A program made the position numbers and the translations under genes. Positions 13,401 to 28,400 of a stretch of 64,000 nucleotides of DNA are shown here, piece after piece. The stretch is from Adineta steineri (lineage: Eukaryota > Rotifera > Eurotatoria > Adinetida > Adinetidae). The stretch is taken from NCBI GenBank assembly GCA_905250115.1, contig CAJNOI010000036.1:283324-347323 (forward strand). Direction: 5' to 3'. Each line of letters begins with the position of its first letter. Position 1 is the first letter of the stretch. The notes under the pieces were generated by a model. It was given only the letters and a program-made list of their open reading frames with translations. It ran no database searches and was not told the DNA's origin.

Positions 13401-16400
13401 AATCTAACTAAAAGTATAAGATAATAATACAATATACTTGATAAGTATACGATAATATAAAGTCGTAAATAAAAACAGCTAGAATTTTGAGCAAAGAGTA
13501 ACAATTATTTTGAATTCTACCTACCTACACATTACATATATACATATAAATGAATATGTATCGCTATCAGTTGTGTTACTCAATTAATGAACATTTTAAA
13601 ATGAACACTAGTTCTTTTTTTTTGTAATATAGATGTATATATATATATACATAGTTGATGTAACAATTATCAGTGTAATTATAAGCATATGTATGTGTTC
13701 AATGGGTCTGTCGTGGTCATATGACATTGAAGTTTCATTTTTATTTTATTTCACGATAGTCGGACACATTTTCCAAATGTCATTCTGCATATTTTGCTTC
13801 TCGCCTGTTTCTTTTTTATACATTAGTTATTATATGTGCAAGTATTCAGGTGTTCTGATGAAGAAATGTTATAGAAAGAAAGAAAGAAATGGGGGAGAGG
13901 AGTGGAAGAAGAGAAAAAAAGAGAGTATATACAACAGGAGGACAAGAGAAAGAAATGTTATGTATGTATATATGTCAAAAGAAGTAAGAGAAAAGATCCT
14001 TTTGCTGAGACTGTATTATACGAAATAGACTCAAAGAGTCTACCTTTACCTTCTTTTACTTTCTTTCTTCTTCTTCTTCTTCTTCCACCTGTTCTCATCT
14101 ATCAATGGCATCAGCCGCTGGCAATACAAATGGACCAAAAAAACGACATACGTTTCTTAGTCATTTTCTCTCCACAAGAAATTTGTCAATATTTCGAAAT
14201 AAACCATCAACAACAGTGAATAATACTTTACCTATTTCAAAAGAATCTCCCCATTACAAGTCGCAAATTAATATCAATACACAACAAACACCAGTACCGA
14301 TGTGTATAGGACGTGGTTGGCTTAAAAAACGTTTAAAACGTCCTGTTTCACTTGATCTTGATCTTGTTCAAACATTAACACAACATTCACCAATCAACAA
14401 CTATGAAGAAACAGTAGAAGAATATCATCAACTACCATTAAATGACATCGGTACGATAATGGATCGCTTGCCTGCTTTTGTATATTTATCTCTTCATAGG
14501 AAATAGCAAAGAAAGAAATACAGATAAGACAGGGATATCGATCGCAAACCAGATAGTTGACATACCAATAAACCAATCGGGTAAATATTCTCTAAACAAT
14601 AGATAACCTTGAAAATGTCACTATGTCTTTAGTTAAAAATAGGTTTAAAATGAAAAGTCTTTTTCTTATTCTATTTATAAAAAAAATATAAATCACAAAC
14701 GAAACGAATTGTTCTCATAAGTACATATACCGTATATACACACATAAGAATCCAACCGTTTTTTGTGTATATACTTTTTCTTTTCTTTTCTTTTCCTTCC
14801 CCTTTCTTCTTCACTTTTTTCTTTTTGTTAAATTTGATCATATGCAAATTGATAATAGAAAATGATCTATGCGTCAATGCATTTCAAGTGATGCATGTTG
14901 TATATGTGAGTAAAGTGAACTTGAAAAATCAAGGCAGAGATAATCGAAAAGACGAAATCAAAAAGAAAAAGAAAAAGAAAATCAAATATAGACATAGTTT
15001 TATGTAATTATAGATAGAATAGAACATATGGTTATTTTCATAGTAATTTTTAATAGTTTTGTCCGTATAACTAGGACAAAAAATCTTAGTCTAATGATTG
15101 GGATTATATCGAATAAATCGTCGCGCGAGATACGTTTCACTGATTTCTTGACGAATGTTATAACACATTTGTTCCATAATATATATATATAAATAGATGA
15201 AATATTTAATGATTGTTTTTTGTTATTTGTTATTTAAAAAAAACATGTCGAAAAGAATATTCTCACGTACACAACATTGGAATATTTCTTCATCAACTAA
15301 TAACCTTAATATTCTACCAAATTTAGCATTTCGAACTTGTTCATTCAAATATCAGAAAAGGCAATTAACATCGACATGTATAGTATTTATTCGTTACGGT
15401 ATGTGTTAATGATGGGAGTATTCCTTGATTGAGATTCATCACCCTAATAATTAATGAAGTTGTCTCAAGGCAATCAGTAGACATATGCACAAAAATTTGT
15501 TTCATTTTATACAGATATAAGTAAAGAAAAACTTCGTTTTTTTCTTCTTCTTTCTGTACGAAGGTTTTGTACGTATAGAAAATAGTGTGAATGACAAAGA
15601 GTACTATCAAAAAAGATTTTATTTTCTAATTTTAATATATTAATAGACTCAAACATAAACTATATTGTGTTGTATGCGCCAATGTATATTTTGCCCTTTG
15701 TGTTCATTTGTGAATTGTTTTTATTTCATTTACGTTTGAATAACATACGCGTGGTAAAGATTATATAAGACTCTTGAGCATTATCACCCTAAAACAACGT
15801 CATTATGTGATAATATTACAGAGCTTTATTATATACCGGTGCAATGTTAGCATCATCACAAGAATAGTAAATACAGGAAACAAAAAAAAGGAGAAAAAGA
15901 GAGTGATGGTATTGCTCTTCTTCCTCTTACTAATGTATATGTACTATTCTTTATTTCTTTTTCTTCCCCTCTCTAATTTCTGCCTCTTTTTTTTCTCCTT
16001 CTATCCTTTACTGGTCCTTCCTCACATCATCAACATCAATTGCACTTACATATATTCTCGTTCTCTCTGCGCCTCTCTGCCTCTCTCTCTCTCTCTCCTT
16101 TCTCTTACGGTATATACGTACAAGTTTTTTTATGATGACGTCCCTGTATATACGCCGTCACTCTCCTACTACTCCTCTTCTTCATCACGCGGACTACGAA
16201 CGAAGAGGAGAAGAAGGTGAAGATTGAGGATGATGATTACATTCATTGTCTAGCCTGATATAAAACTACACCATATAAATTGTGTGCTCAAACAAAGATA
16301 CAATGGACTCACGATATCATTTTTCAGCAACGATGCCCAATCGTTATGAACAACTATCATACAATACTAATCCGAATAGTAATAATATGAACAATGAAAA

Positions 16401-19400
16401 TCGCTCTAATTCAATGTCATCGCGTTATTTTCATCGAAATCCACCTGTTTTCCCTCCACATCATCAACATCGTATACGTACTCCGCCACCACTATTTTCC
16501 TCATCATATTTAGGCCCATTACAACAACATCGGCCACGCTTTCTTTCTGCATGGGATCTTACACCAACACCAAGTATTTATCTTTCGTCACGCAATATTG
16601 CTACGACTACACCCACACCAACATCAATACCAACACCAACATCATCAGTACCGAAACAATATGAGGAGGGTGCGTGTATCTTAAACAGTTGTGTCTTTTA
16701 TTTCACTCGTTAATTAGGTGCACATACCAAAAATTGTGCAACAATTCTCGGATTTCTTCTTTCCCCCATCTTCTTCTTCTCAGTATGCGAATACGTATAG
16801 AAAACTTCTATATTGATTATTTACTAGAACACACACACTACAAAGAGTATCCACACATATATATGCGTATATACACACACATATGTGCAAGATAATCTTT
16901 AGCCTTCGTATAGGATTGAATTTCGTTATTAGATGAAATGAACTGATTGTACTTGAATATGTATAATATACTAGTGAATCTTCGGGCTTCACAATTTTTC
17001 GACATTCTTATATTGCTTCATCGATATGCAATATGTATTAAGTAAATGTCAGAGTATAAAAAGAGTGTCAGCCATCCTTGATAAATCTGACAACAAAAAT
17101 GATTGTTCACATTATATTGTGACAAGGTTTATAAATATCAAAAAGAATAAAAAAAAGAGAGAGAATCATTTTTCTATTCGTTTTTTTCTATTGATGAATT
17201 TTGATATAAATTAGAATCAATAGTATTTTAAGATCTTGTTTGCTTTTAAACATAGATATAAAAAAGAAGAATTTTGACCATCAAACCAAAACATCCTTCT
17301 TCTTTTCACCGATTACTTAAACATTCATATACATATCATCGCTTGTTGTATTATTTCTATTGTCTTGACACGAGAAACGACGCCAATAAAGACGTTGATC
17401 GATTCTCAAGCCGTAAAACCACATCTATATACAAAAAAAAAGTGTCTGATTGCTTTTTTTTTTCTTCTTCTTTTGACGGAGCAAACTAACGAGCAAACGC
17501 CTTTATTGCTCAGAAGGTCATTCGAATATATAAGCGAGCGAGCGAAGCAAATAACGTGTGTATATAGGTTGTCAAGCATACCATTTTTCTTTTCGATTTC
17601 TTTTTCTCTCTCTTTTTGTTTCATCGTTCAACTAAGGCAATGTATGATTATATTTAATTGAAACTAGATTTGATCCATAATTTATAATCAAATGAATATT
17701 TACAAAAATCGGCTTTCTTTCTTTCTTTTTTGCCTCCGAAAGAAATTTATCCTTAATGAATATTTCTCTCAAAATAGTTCTTAATTATTATCATCAATTA
17801 GAAATGACAGAAACTAGTAATATCGAACAGAAATCAAAAATCTAATCTATTAAGTAATTACTATTTCTTTTCTACTTGATTACTAGTTATGTTTTATCAT
17901 ATGTCAAATATGTTGTTAACTGATTTTGATAAACAATTGTTTTAAGATGATAAAATCATTTTTAACTATTTTTAATGAATAAGATCATTTAATGGATAAA
18001 AATCAATACGTACATAAATGAAAAGTTAACGATCATCATTAGACAACAAAAGAATGTTGTTTGTTTTTTCATCTACTAATGAAATCTCTTAATAGAAATG
18101 ATTGATGAAATACAAAGAACGAGATTTTGTGTATGATAAATCATAGTTACTAATTGTCATAGAAACAAAGAATTTGTTTCAATACGCTTTCTTTGTGTTA
18201 TAAAGAAGAAAAAAGATTATATTTCAGTTATAAAAATCGAACATTATACGATCGTAACTTTCTATTGACAAATTTATACTATCAAAGTAGCTTTTCATAG
18301 TTCTGTTGTTAAAGTAACAGTGGTCGATGGACAATGAAGTTTTATTTTTATTCTAAATAAAGATAGACATGTAACGACCATTAATAGGATTAGAGAATCG
18401 ACATAGACGTACGTGTATATATATGGAGAGCGAGAGATTTTGTTGACATTTACTGATTAATCGAGTATGCTAATGAATTGACTTGCCATACATATCCTAT
18501 CAACTAAATACAGACATACAACGTTAGCAAAAAAAAAGATCAGTAGGTATCAGCTGCTGTCCTAATGTAATTTATTAGAGAATAGAATAAGAAGAAAACT
18601 GCGGTTTATGTTTTTTTTAAATGTTTTTCTGCCGTTTTTATTCAAGAGGCCAAGAAAATTTGCATAACGATTTAATATGAATAACAACACTTGTTAGGAT
18701 TTGCTATGACATTCGAAGCGAATTGAAAAAAAATATTTTATAAATATGAATAATTCATAAAAATTTGTTTTCTTTTCTCTACCTATTTAGACCGTACGCA
18801 ACTTCAAGCAATGCCTACCAAAGATTTTGCTGATTTAGTTATGTTACCACGCGAATGGCGTCGTGGTGATGATTGTATTCAATGGCCACGAAATCATGAT
18901 TATTATAATATTGAATGGCTTGAAAATCTTTGGAAATATATTAATGAAAAACTTCCTACTGATTTATCAATGCTTGAAAATACCAATATACTTTATTTAC
19001 AACCTTTATCACGTCCATTAGGTGCTTCAACAGCTAATAATAGTATATCTTTATATAAATTATCAAAAAATATCGGTCTGATACAATTACCAATTGTGCC
19101 AAGTAAAGATGATTTAGCTATACAAAAAGTTTTATTGAAATTAAATTTTTATTGTATTGAACCATTTCCTGAAATCATTCGTCGACATAAATCTATTGAT
19201 GAATATGTACCACAATTATCATGTTTAGGTTTATTACAAATATTTAAATGTCGTTTAAGACATTTTACACAATTAAAAATTCAACATGAATTTAATACAT
19301 TATTAAATGAACATGATATGAAATTATTAAGACAATATTTATCAAGAATAATGACACAACAATTAGATGATGCAAATATTCAATGTATTAAACAATTACC

Positions 19401-22400
19401 TATATTTGATAATGCATATTTAGGCGTTGATTCAAATCAACAACAATATAAATATATAAGTTTAAATAATATTTTATATATTTATGAATCTGGAACGAAA
19501 TTACCTTGTGATTTACAACCACCTAAACAATGTATACATGTTACAGATAGTGATTCAAGAATATTATTAGATAAATTAGGTTATGTTATTCATGATTTCA
19601 CTCATGTTGCAAGATATCTTATAACAACAATTGGACAACAACAACAATTAAATATCCAACAGCAACAACAACAACAACCAAATGCATCTACAATCAATAC
19701 AACATTTAAGAATGATCAACAAAAAATGGCATTTTTAGGTAAATAAATATAACAATCGAACAAAGAAAAAGACCTTGAGCTAAATCATAATCATTTGCTT
19801 ATTGAGATATTATTAATTATGTCTATTGTATACAATTGTTTCTTTCGAAAATAGTCTATTATCGGATATATCTTTATATAGAAGTCTATCAATCATTTAT
19901 TAGAAAATGAAAGTATTGGTTAAATTTTCTTGTCTTCCGAATAAGAAAAAACATTTAGGAGTTCTTATTTTATAACAGAAAAAACTTTGAACAACTTGAT
20001 TAAGTTTGAATATAGACTAGACTGACACAATTATGTTGAACAAGGTGACAATTCATAAAGTCTATGCATGAGTAATTTTTTTTCTCTCAAGGATAATAGT
20101 CTGCCCTTCTTCTGTCCAATTCACCTTAACTTATTTTTGTACTAAAATGTACTTGAAAATTTAATTTTTTTTGCTTTAAGGTAAATGGCTTTTATCGAAT
20201 TGTGCAAATTTAATTTTAACAGATGTTGTTTGTCAAGATACATTATCAACAAGTCGATTATTTTCGAATCGTAAAGGTGAACTTTGTTCATGTCAACAAA
20301 TGTTTGATCCAGCATCATTTCATATAAATAATAAAGAAAAATTTTTAATTTTATTTGAATCAAAATATTTACCATCAATTGATATATGTTCAACAAATGA
20401 ACATCTTACATTACTTAAACATCTTAAATTAAAACAATTTTATGATATTAAATGTGATGAATTAATTGATATATGTGAATTAACAATAAAAGAATCAGCA
20501 ACAAATGGTAAACGTTCATTAATGTTTTTACTAGCTGATTTTATAATTGATATATTAAATCAAAATGCAAAATTAATTGATGATTATTCTCAAACAAAAC
20601 GAATAAGTCTTAAACAATATTTAAATATAACACAATGGATACCCGTTATGCTTGAAAGACCAACTACATACCCATCAACATTAACATGGCAAGGTAAATC
20701 ACTTAGCTTCTTCTATTTATTGTATTTTGAAAACAAAATAACAATCTTTGTCTAATGGAAGAATTAAACTTTTATAGTTTAAATCAACAAAAACAAAGTG
20801 CAATTTAATACTTGAGTTATTGATAATCATTTCTTTGATTTCGTTGAAAGTAGTCACTCATTTACAGTAAATAAAAAAGGGGCGACATACAATGGCTTCT
20901 TAGCATTACTACATATTCGATTTAGTCGTTGTGATTCTCTCTTTTATATCGTTACGATTTGATAAAACGCAGAACTATTGATATTTCATTCGTTAGATCA
21001 GTGGCGGATTTAGGGGGGGCGATCGCCCTCCCTTCAAAAATAGGTTCAGATAGTGGCGGCGCCAAGGGTGGGCTGGGGTAGGCTCAGCGCACCCTGAAAT
21101 GTTTTTTAGATCTAAAAAAACCAATGATACTCTATCTGAGCCCACCCTATTTGAAATTTACTAGGCCTGAGCCCACCCTAGTCAAGAATCCTCACACCGC
21201 CGCTAGGTTCAGACTACTTTGATTGGACTTAAAAAGAGGTTTTAGCTAAAATCCTAGATCCGCCACTGCGTTCGATTGAAAAAAATCTACACATTAGAAA
21301 AACTTTAGTTCAACTATTATAAATCACATTCAGTCTTATATTTTATGTGAATAAATTTTACTAATGAAGGAATTTTATCGAGTAATTGTTTTTTTTTGTA
21401 TGATATATAACATCATCATCACGTTTTAATTTCTATGGACACACTTTCAAAGTGCTCATTTAAAGCAATTACCTTGAATCATATAGAAAAATTTTACCTT
21501 TTCTTTCGAATATCATAAAGACATTATTCAGCATTTTGTTTTATTAATTGCTTCAATTTTTGTAAAATTATTCTGACCTTTAATCGTCATTTGACAGAAA
21601 TTATTTTTAAATTATCTTTCTAAAAAAAAAATATTCAAGGAAACCTATATCATGTTATTGTAGAACTAAAAAAAAGGACGAATTTTTTCTCTAATAGTTC
21701 AAGGTAGAATGATATCGTTTTTTCTTCTTCTTCTCGAGATGTTCAGTTGAGAAATAAATTCGTGACATTGAGTTGTTCAACTAATTTCTACCTGTTGATA
21801 TAGAATTATGAGTTTGAATCGAATTTCTTAATACTTATATTTTATAATTTTAGGTTCTATTGATTCACGTCGTCCTTTTGTCACACCACGTGAAGTGTGT
21901 GATAAATCCAATGCATTTCTTGTTGGTGCAACCGCACTTGTTTCATCTCTAGATTTACCTGAATCATTTCTTTCTTCTTCACGTTCTTTAACAATTTCTT
22001 CATCATCCAATCGTTTATTACTTGATATGCGTGAAATCAAACTTGATTTATTAATCAAACAACTAAAATGTATTGTTCTCTGTTACTTAAAATGTTCATC
22101 ACACGAACAAAAAAGTGAAACATTTGATTATTTAAATTTATGTAAACGTATCTATGATGCATTATCACATATAAATAATCCAAGTGATATATTAAAAGAA
22201 ATGCGTATATGTGATTTAATTGATTGGATATGGAATGGTACAAATGGTTTTTCATCATCAAATCAAATATATTTAATTGATAAAACACATCCATTAGCAT
22301 CCTATGTACAAATTCTTCCATATGAATTATATAATTATCGAAAATTTTTTGAATCAATGGGTGTTAAATATCAACCGGATTCAGCTAAAATCGAAGATAT

Positions 22401-25400
22401 AATACGTAATCAACAAATTTATGATGAAAATTTATTTAAATGGATTAAAGATACATATACAACCGATCGACGTTTATTACAAATTGTTAATGATATGGAA
22501 GTTAAAACAACAAAACAAGTCCCACCAACAAAAAATATTTTAGACGAACAAACAAGAATAACATTTTCAAGTACATTAGATTTGTCTGAAGAAAAAATCT
22601 ATCTTTATCTTCCAGGTAAAAAATTTCTAAACTAAATATTTTTGTTCTATTTTATATTTATAGATATATTTAATAAACAAAATAATGTGAAAGAAACTGT
22701 TGTTCAAGCATTAACAACAATATCAAAAGAAAAAAAATGTCAGTTATTAACTGAAGAAGATTATTTTATACGTAAAATGTCTGGTGTTGAATATCAAAAA
22801 AATCTTTATGATCATTATCGGGCATATAATGATTTACTTTTACCTAATTTAAATGTTTTACCTAAAAATGTGAAAGATACATTAGTATTATTTGCATTAG
22901 ATCATGCCGATGCATTAATGTTGAATATATTAAAACAACATTGTTGTATACCATGTACACCAAATGGAAGAATATTAAATAAACCATCAAAATTAATACA
23001 TCCATATTGTCGTTTAGCATCTCTCTATTCAGATATTGATTCATTATTTCCATATGGTGGACAAGATTCATATTTACGAGAAGATCGATTAAATGTTTTA
23101 AAATTACTTGGTAAGAATTTATTAGAAAAAACAAAATTTTTCCTTGAGAATAGAGAAGTCGTTTGACATTGTTATTGTTGATATGTATATATATATTCAA
23201 TTAACAGATGTTGTCATATTTTTTTCTAAAGAATAATCCTTGAGGTTTTGTTTTAATTAATACCTATCGGTTAAATTCAGCAAAACATCTGACTATAATC
23301 TATGATTTGACATATTTATAACCTATGGTTTTGCATGATAAATAATCATTATATATAGTTCATGGTAGAATATGATTTGATTTAATGACACAACTATTAT
23401 CGTTGATAAATTATTTTCAGAGATTAATATAAAAATACTGTCACTATATGCGTAGAATGTTGTCATATAAATCTTTTGAATAGTTACTATTATCATTGTT
23501 CAATAATACATTAGAGAATTAACTGAAGACATATGACTGAACAATGAAATTTATAATGTAAATATCATATTTTTCAATACAGTGGGGGTGATGGGAGCGG
23601 TCACCTTTCCCTCCCTTCAAAGATTTTTTACAGCAAAATGAAATATCTTCAACTGACAGATATAGTTTATATATGAAAATAATCTATTATTTATTCTAGG
23701 CATGAAATGTGATGATAATCTTGTAACATGGCCTGAACTTGTTGAACGTTGTGAATCTATTCAACGTATGCGTGATTATGATTTAGCACATGAACGTTCA
23801 TTAGCACTTCTTCAAATTCTTAATGATATGTTATCAATATCATCTTCAAATACAACACGAACATTTGATGAAAATGATGATTCAACAGATCGTCGTTCAC
23901 GTCAATCAACATCAATATCACGTGATAAACCACCAAATACTCAATCATCAATTACTAATACACATGAAGCACTTCAGGATAAAGAAGCACGTACACGTGC
24001 ATCAGTACAATTACGTGAATTACCATTCATACCAATAAAACCACGACCAAATGAATTAAATGGTATTAGTTTAACTTGGATGGGTGATAAATATATCGGA
24101 AGATTATTTAAACCAAAAGATATTTTATCTCAACAATATGAACAATTAGTTTGTTGTTCATGGCCAATAGCACAACAATCAAAAAATGCTCAAGAACAAC
24201 CAACTATAACAAAACAAGTTGAACATTTTCTTGGACTTGATGATACAACGAAAATTGAATTACGTGATGTACTTAAACAACTTGATGAACTTGCTAAATT
24301 AACTGTTATCAATGGTCCAAGTTCAACTATATATAATCATCAAATAACATCAAAATATATTCTTGGTAAGATCTTTATTAACATTAGAAGAAAAAAAAGA
24401 ATAGTATTAGCAAATAGTCGAAATACGATATGAGTGAGATTTGCTTTCGAATAAAATCATGACATTTCTTTCTGCTAAGGGAAATATTCTCACGGATTTC
24501 AAGCATTGACTTTATTCCAATAAGACTATCTGTTGTATCAAATTTCTTATTTGTAATACAGCTTTCCTATATAACTTAAAATAGAGAATTCCAGTGTGTA
24601 ATTTCGTCATTAGTGAATTTATCACGATTCTCAGATGACTAATGGATCTAATTATTTATAAAATTTCTGGTAAAAAACATTTTATTTCGAGCGTTTTGAA
24701 CATGTCTAAATCTGACCAAAAAGTTCATTACAATCGTGATAATTCTTTCCTAATATGGCATTTGTTAAACTGAAAATAATTTTAGCCCAAAACTAAGAAA
24801 AAGAAAACTCGTTTAAATACATTAATTAGTATATATATCGAAAAGAACATGTTTGTTGAAAACATAAAGTTTCAAGTATAAAACGTTAAAATGAACAAGA
24901 TTCTACATGAGTTTAATTGAAACGTATATACTTGTATAACCGAATATGATTTTTCTTTCTAGACATGAGCTATTCAATATATGATTATATTCAATCATTC
25001 TGTTTTCCTCATATAAAAACCAGTGAAAATTTATTTGAATATCGTTCATCATCGATGACATCGGCTCAATTAGAACAATGTATACGTGATATACGTGAAT
25101 TTTTCTCACAACGTCGTCTTATTTATATGAATGATTCATCATCAACCGATACCTATTTATTTCTATCATTATCACAATTATTATGGCAAGCACCCACACG
25201 TACATCAATATCAAATAATTTAAAACCATATTATTATCCAATATCATTATCATTACATAAACAATATAAGAATTTTTTTCTTGATTTATTACAAGTTAAA
25301 ATGCAAATTGATGGTAAAGATCTTTTAAATATAATTGAACAAATTAAAAAAAAATATGGTACAAAACCAATAGATAAAGATGATTTAACATTATTACAAA

Positions 25401-28400
25401 ATATTTATACATTATTAATTGAACAATATTCAAATATTTTTAATACAAATACAATATTACATTTACCCAATGTTGATTGTGTTCTTCATCCTGGTTCAAC
25501 ATTATTTTTTTATCCATTTGAAAGAGAACAAATGTGTAAGTTTTCAATGTGATCGATTTAATTAGTCAATATACTTCCTTTTTTTTTCTTGCGCCCATGT
25601 ATATATATATGTATATATGTACTACATATGATAGGCGAGTTAGGTCATCCATGACTTCACATATTCTCGATCCTTCCCATATATGATGTAAAATCATTGA
25701 TCTATTCAATTAAATATAAGCATATACATACATACATCATCATTTCTATATGTACCTTTCACAAACACTTGACTAAATATACAATACATTTAAATAAATG
25801 CGACAGTAGTTTCCATTATTATTGATATAACCTTGTCGTCGTCAGCATCATTGTCGTCTTTCTTTTGTTGTATTTCAAAGAACGACGTACAGTACGTTTC
25901 TCTCTCTCTCTTCTGTCACTCATCTTATCGCGCTTCCATCTATTGACACAATTGTTGGTTGTTGTGGTTGCATTTCTAACCGTACAGACTGTAAAAGCAT
26001 TATTATTACAAGCGTCGATACGATCGATAGTCGTAGAATGTCGACGACACCATTAAAACGCAGTAACCATACAATCGTCTTCAAATTTCCATCGACAGTT
26101 AATTGTAAATAAACTAAAAAAACATGATATATTATTTTTATTGAGTATACATACATATATATATCTACTATATGTCAATAAATATTTTAGTGTCAAATCC
26201 ATCATCATCATCATCACAAGATGAACATTATGTACATCCATCTGTTGATCGACGTGTTTGTCTTAAAGCTGGTGTTAAAGTACGTAAATTACCCACTGTA
26301 ACAGCAACAGCAACAGTATCATCAACTCCACCCATACCATTAATTGAATCACCAACTGTTTCAACAAATCTTCCAAGCAATTCAACATCACGTTTATTTC
26401 CAAAAATATTTGGTAATAAAAAATTAGAATCAATCTTAGCACGTCTTGATGATCCACATATAAATCCACAATTAGTTGAAAATATGGATGAATTAAATCC
26501 AAATATTGTCTTAGAATTTTTACTTGAATCAAATAAACATACTCAAATAACAAACAATCTATCCGATGATGATATTGTAATTATATTAAAATATTTTAAT
26601 GATTTTCTTATACATGGTTATCAAGGTAATTTTCAAAAATTGCGTGAATTAAAAATTTATAAACCACTCTGGGGAATTTTATCTAATGATGATAAACAAC
26701 AACAACAAATACCTATACAACAATGTTGTTCATTAGAAAATTTTTCACATGTTTATATCTTAAATGAAGAATGGTCAAATATTATACGTCGTTCATTTAA
26801 ACGAAATTTTTTTAGTGAACAATTTCATGAGAAGAAAACCGTATTTTTAATGCAAAAAAAAATTGAACCATTAAATAAAATCTTTTGTCATATACGTTTT
26901 AATATTTTAAGTGATTTGGAAATCTTTTTACAATTATGTTTACCATATTTTCGAAAATTAGATGTTAAATCACAAGCAAATCTATTAAAATATTTTATTG
27001 AAGAAATCGAAGAAAAATTATTTCCACATGATAAAGAACAATGTAAAAAACAATTACATGATCTTTTAGAAATATTTACACAAACATCAAATAATCAAAA
27101 TGATTGTTTACAAAAAACACCAGCAGGAATTGCGAGATCATCGGTAAAAGAAAAACAACAATTTGAAATTTTCATCAATTAGTTTTGTTTTTGTTTATTT
27201 AGCGTGATCCACCTGAAATTTGTCCAATACATGAATTATATGATCCAAATATAAAAAATATTCGATCGATTCTAGGTGTTCATCATTTCCCTGATGAACA
27301 ATTTCATACACCAACATTATTAAAATTTCTTAAAGAATGTGGCCTTCGATCGTATATATCAACAGATAAATGTAAACAAATTATGGAATCAATACAACTT
27401 AATGTTAAACAAGAAGGTTGGACAAATGAACAACGTAAACGTTCAAAATATTTATATGAACATTTATTAACAAATTGGACACGTTATGATAATTCAATAT
27501 TAGATTATAAATTTCTTGAACCCTATCAAATGCGTTCAGATAATGATGATTTATTACAATTACATGAACAATATACCAATAGTTCAGATACAAATTCAAC
27601 AGATTATTTTCGTTTTACATGTATTAAATTAAGTGATGGAGAATTAATGAAAGATGCAAAATTATGTTGGACATCATCCTATTTATTACCGGAATTTATA
27701 CGTCTTGAACATTATAATGATATCAATGATCAAAAAGAATCTATTGAACAAAATGCTTTAGAATTTTTTAAATTAAATAAAAAACCATCATATGCATTAG
27801 TACAAAAAAATCTATCGAATTTAGCAAAAAAATTTTCATTAAAAAATCAACAACAACTATTCAAGTTTGTTTAAATAATAATAATAATAATAATAACTAT
27901 TTATTATTTTTTTTCTATTTTAGTGATTTTAAATCTCCTTCGGTAACAATAAGTCAACATATTGTTGATGATATATTAATACCAGTATTAAAATCGATTT
28001 ATAATTATTTTCAATATGAAATTAAAATCGAACGTCGTGTTGAAATCTATAAAGAATTAGAAGATCGTGAATGTATTTATTCTCGTACACGTCGACAATT
28101 TTTACCAGCAAAATATTTCTGTTTAAATTTACCAATCACGGATGAAATACCACCATTTATATTCTCATTAGATACTGAATTTCATGAATATAAAGAATTT
28201 TTTCTACAAATTGGTACACAACCTGAACCACATCCAATGTTATATGGTGATATATTACGGAAATTATCAAAAGTTTGTGAACAAGATTATTTAAATTCAA
28301 ATGAATTATGTAAATCATTGAAAGCTATGGAATGTTTCTTTAAATATTTAGCAACAAGTACAACAATTACTCCACAAACTAAATTACCTGGTAAGAATAC

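Larger units (their letters stand above)
10409..18790 (+). other. sacs: Exceptionally long sacs intron C-D with a cluster of candidate first exons
   Basis: At 8.4 kb this intron is far longer than the gene's other internal introns (about 50-1,250 bp). It contains five ATG-started, phase-1 candidate first exons, each with CT-rich sequence upstream. The 16670-18790 part holds AT-rich sequence and simple repeats with nothing I can support, apart from a very short possible first exon at 17026-17041. Confidence 0.6.
20694..21853 (+). other. sacs: sacs intron E-F carrying nested MITEs
   Basis: 1,160 bp. The only recognisable content is the nested pair of hAT-like elements at 20999-21268. The remainder is AT-rich. 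Confidence 0.7.

Noticed and set aside
13633-13849. Possible extra sacs first exon with hydrophobic peptide, phase 1
   Set aside because: The donor would be G|GTGTTC, a poor splice site, and the 5' part is a (TA)n run. Support is below that of the listed candidates.
17026-17041. Tiny ATG exon (MQYVL) with GTAAAT donor in phase 1
   Set aside because: Only 16 nt long; such matches are expected by chance in AT-rich DNA.
26172-26190. ATG immediately before sacs exon J
   Set aside because: It lies in the intron just before a clear TTTTAG acceptor, and exon I joins J in frame, so it is not needed as a start.
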